A stretch of DNA of 64,000 bases from Loxodes magnus. Lineage: Eukaryota > Ciliophora > Karyorelictea > Loxodida > Loxodidae. The stretch lies in NCBI GenBank assembly GCA_946699065.1, contig CAMPDV010000004.1, positions 1,364,001 to 1,428,000 on the forward strand. The letters run 5' to 3'. A program made the translations under genes and the position numbers. Shown here in pieces: positions 61,037-64,000 of the stretch. Numbering within the stretch: the stretch's first letter is position 1; each line of letters starts with the position of its first letter. The notes under the pieces are model-generated. The model searched no databases. It was not told the origin of the DNA and saw only the letters and a program-made list of their open reading frames with translations.

Positions 61037-61476
61037 GTAAACTTATTTATTAAATAATTAGTCACGAAGCTTTAAAATAATCCTTATTATAATTATTTTA
61101 TCTTTTTATCATCATTTTAGAATCTTTTCTCTATTTCTTCTCTTTCCATATTAGAGATTAGTCCTCAATCATTATAAAAAAGACTACTTTAAAATATTTA
61201 ATTTAAATTCCTGAAAATTTAATCTAATTACATTCTACTAATGTAAGATAGCATCATCTTCAATTATCAAATTAATAGAATAGAGATTAAAAATAAAGAG
61301 ACAATTAATCTATTATTATTTAAAGGTAAAAATAATGTTTAAAGTTCCAATTAATTAAGCTCAATTAATAGAGCTTAAACTATTTTAATATGGAAATATT
61401 TTTAGCTAGCTTCAACTAATTTATTCACAAATCGATTAATTTAGAAAATAATGCATAAAAAGGAAATGTTATTATT
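61037..61476. other. Convergent intergenic spacer
   Basis: 440 nt of AT-rich DNA, 3' flanks of two convergent genes; nothing recognised. Confidence 0.5.
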
Positions 61477-62643
61477 TCAAACCAATTTGCTTGCTTTCCA
61501 AGTTTTCGATTTGAAATCGAATAAAAATTATAAAATTATAAAGCTTTCTTCGTATTCCTAACTTAAGAAATTATTTGCAACATCTATTTGAGCTAAAGCT
61601 GTTGTAATTTAATGATACTTTTGAAAGTCTATAAAAATATCTAGTATAGGATCTGGAATCTAAATTTACAAATTTTATTAGTTTTACAGATATTAAGTTT
61701 CTACTTCGTATTCGAATGGATAATTTTCTAAAACAAAATTTTCTTGCTTTCTTGGATGTTTTATTGTTATTTTGCTGATAGAATTTACTTCTTCATTATC
61801 TGAATCCAAAGAAATAAAAGTAATAAACTTTCTTTTAATGTAAATGTTTTTGAAGTTTTTAGTTACTTTTATTCTCTTTTCTAGATAAAATTATGGAATT
61901 TCTAGGCCTAATTATAGAGCTAATTTTTCAATTACAATATCACTGAGTTACTTAATAATGAGATTAGCTAAATAATCAATTGGGGTCTTTCAAATGTTAA
62001 TTAATACTAAGTTTTTGCAGTTATATTTTTTAGCAAGTACAATCAAATTTGAAAGTCAGTATAACCTCAAAGAACTCCCTAAAACAATTATTGCATCTGC
62101 ACTCTAAAATATCTCTTACACCTTTTATTCATTATAAAAAGGCTCTCCATAACATAATGTTTAGTCAAAAAGATCTCCTCTACATTTAGAGTTATCACAT
62201 TTCCTATTAGTTTTATGATCATGAGGTTGATTTGCTGTCCTTGTTTTAAATTCTCTTAAATACTCTTTTTTACAAGTTTAGCAAATTTCTAAGTAATCAT
62301 TTCCTTGAATTTCTGTTATAGACTTACTTTATATTCCTACTTTTCTGAGTAAGCCATCAGTATTTTGATTAACTATATGTTTAATAGTTCCAAGTTCTAC
62401 TAATTTTAAAAGAAACAAATGAATTATATTTGGTAAGGAATCTTACTGATTACCAACTTTAATCACATTTTGTTTGAAGCTATATTAATGACTTTCTATA
62501 TCGCACTAATTCGAAATTCCAGATCCAGTTAGCAAAACTAAATTCTGGGATTAATTAATAATTTTTTTCAGTTCATCTATCTTCAAATCTATTTCTTCTT
62601 CGTTATCATAAAAGGTTATTTGCTTAATTTAATTAAATTGCAT
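61477..62643 (-). CDS. Degenerate SIR2-family (sirtuin-like) protein
   Basis: 388 residues in exact frame. Sirtuin features: LVLLTGSGIS at residues ~35-44 (GAGIS in active enzymes), HIVNQNTDGLLRKVG (TQNxDxLH-like), KSITEIQGNDYLEICQTCKK (xELHGNxxxxxCxxC), a zinc ribbon with CQTC and later CDNSKC, LCYGEPFYN (FGExLP), and a Rossmann strand SADAIIVLGSSLRLY followed by NLVLINI. The NAD-binding GIPDFR segment is absent after GIS, and the catalytic His of HGN is Gln (CAA, so not a code issue). NAD-dependent deacylation is therefore unlikely; a scaffold or NAD/ADP-ribose-sensing role is possible. The C-terminal ~150 residues are unique. It ends at TGA after KLV. Confidence 0.75.
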
Positions 62644-63511
62644 TAAGATAATTTATTAAAGCTATCTTTAATAATCAAAATAATAAAACCTTAATTTTTA
62701 CTTGGCTCCTTTAATTTCTCTACTTGCATGAATCAATTCTTGGATCCCATATAAAGAACTAAAAATGTTTAATTATTTTAATATTCTAAGTACTCACTTC
62801 TCATCAAATCCACTATTATACACTGAACTAGCTACTTATTTAAACTTGTTTACTTTTATTTTTTAAAGGAATTATTTTAGCAAAGTACAAAAGTAAGGTA
62901 TTTTAAAATATCAAAGAAATGGTTATAAGTCTCCTATAATATCTAAACATTTTGTTTCACTAATATTGCTTTACTTTTAATCTAAAATGTAAGTTTTAAT
63001 ATCTATAAAATATAAAAATAGAATTTATTTAAATATGATTATAGTATAGTGTCTAGGCAAGCTTTACCACTTATTATTATTAATCTTAGTAATATTTTAT
63101 ATCTTAAACTAGCTAAACTATTATGAAAGGTCTAATTTTTAGCTACCAAATACCTATCAATCTATTATTGCCTTTTATTTTACCTTTACTTGGTCATTAA
63201 ATCTTCTTCAATTTATTCTTAATGCTATGACTTTTCAAATGTATTTGAAAATAAAAAGAGATAGTGAAATTTAGATATAAAATAAAGCCTTTAGTAGTAT
63301 AAATAATAACTCTAAGTTATAAATTCTAAATTGCTTACTATTATTTAAGATAAGTAGATTTGCTATGATTTAAAAGATATAGACAAAACTTAATAAATAT
63401 TAATTAATTATACTATGAAAGATGCTGCCTTGTATTTCTAACTTCCTATTAATTTGAATGGACTAAAGATAATTATTTGCATATAGTATATATCTAATAT
63501 ATTTTAATATA
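62644..63511. other. Intergenic spacer
   Basis: AT-rich; upstream of the sirtuin-like gene, so it should include its promoter. No other coding or RNA recognised. Confidence 0.45.
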
Positions 63512-63706
63512 TTAGTAAAATAAAATTTTCCCATCGCATCCATTTAGTTAGCATTCAATCAAAATTGTCATTAAATCATCCAAATTTTTCTCTAGGAGGT
63601 TTCTCTAATCAGTACCATCTATTCTAACTATTGATGAAATTTTTCCTAGAGACATTTAGCATATGATAGCATTATTAACTACAGTTATCTGATAAGATCA
63701 TGTCAT
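63512..63706 (-). CDS. Possible 64-residue protein
   Basis: ATG at 63706 (minus) to TAA 63512 in exact frame. It reads MTWSYQITVVNNAIICQMSL, then GKISSIVRIDGTDQRNLLEK and LDDLMTILIECQLNGCDGK, clearly less AT-biased than its flanks. It may be a complete small protein or the last exon of a gene reaching off the window. No in-frame TGA follows nearby. No family recognised. Confidence 0.4.
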
Positions 63707-64000
63707 AAAATTAGGATCGTTAATTAAATATGAAATTAACAAAATATCCAAAAGATTAGTGCATTAAAGAGATATAGAAATTTGTAAATTTACTAAGATT
63801 CTATAATGTAAAAGATATTAAATAAAGGCTATTATTTAAATAAAATTGTATTAAAAAAGAAAAAAGCTACCTATTTTAACTATTATTAGTAATCACTTCA
63901 TTCTATTACCTAGCTAGAAATTTACAAATTGAAGAGCTAAAAGTTAAACAAATTAATTTATATTTGTAAAAAGCAACTATAGCTAGATAATGCTAATCAA
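63707..64000. other. AT-rich window end
   Basis: No recognised gene; could contain an upstream exon of the small minus-strand ORF. Confidence 0.4.

Overview
The window reads as a ciliate nuclear genome, from an AT-rich organism in which none of the three classical stop codons is reserved for termination. Conserved proteins (kinesin, coronin, MAP kinase kinase, UTP11, an SDR, a sirtuin, a GT13 glycosyltransferase) read through only if TAA and TAG mean Gln and TGA means Trp. TGA sits at conserved Trp sites, for example before the GRSMG nucleophile elbow of the hydrolase at 52.6-53.6 kb and in coronin. Most genes end at a TGA, but several show no in-frame TGA for hundreds of bases and appear to end at TAA. 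This points to a karyorelict (Loxodes-like) or Condylostoma-like ciliate; I cannot choose between them from sequence alone. Because everything is 'open', I relied on protein-like content, conserved motifs and exact codon arithmetic rather than ORF length.

Layout: 0.3-3.7 kb START-like lipid-binding protein (+); 6.3-8.7 kb kinesin (-); 10.2-11.2 kb CCCH/RING protein (-); 11.5-12.4 kb MAP2K-like kinase (-); 14.0-14.9 kb Lys/Glu-rich protein with an acylation-type N-terminus (+); 16.5-19.0 kb LamG-GT13 glycosyltransferase (-); 20.1-21.8 kb hypothetical (+); 26.4-27.3 kb multispan membrane protein (+); 28.5-35.8 kb a mobile-element-rich zone with gag-like retroelement copies and element tails, enclosing a TPR protein (32.9-34.8 kb, -); 37.3-39.7 kb DUF229/sulfatase-like secretory protein (-); 41.1-42.8 kb two small membrane proteins (+); 43.7-45.9 kb coronin followed without a gap by a rhomboid-like protein (+); 47.1-47.9 kb a third gag copy (-); 48.7-51.8 kb Cache-like/vWA-like receptor (+); 52.6-53.6 kb alpha/beta hydrolase (-); 55.5-56.0 kb one-pass membrane protein (+); 56.4-57.3 kb SDR (-); 57.8-58.5 kb UTP11 with three tiny introns (+); 59.7-61.0 kb Gln/Lys-rich hypothetical (+); 61.5-62.6 kb degenerate sirtuin (-); a possible small gene near 63.6 kb.

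Genes are single units on either strand with long AT-rich spacers; there are no operons, and no tRNA, rRNA or CRISPR was recognised. Introns are spliceosomal (GT...AG) and only 17-25 nt long. The most interesting points are the stop-less code with possible mixed terminators, the miniature introns, a retroelement that itself uses TGA as Trp inside its zinc knuckle, and several apparent pseudo-enzymes (rhomboid, sirtuin, vWA).
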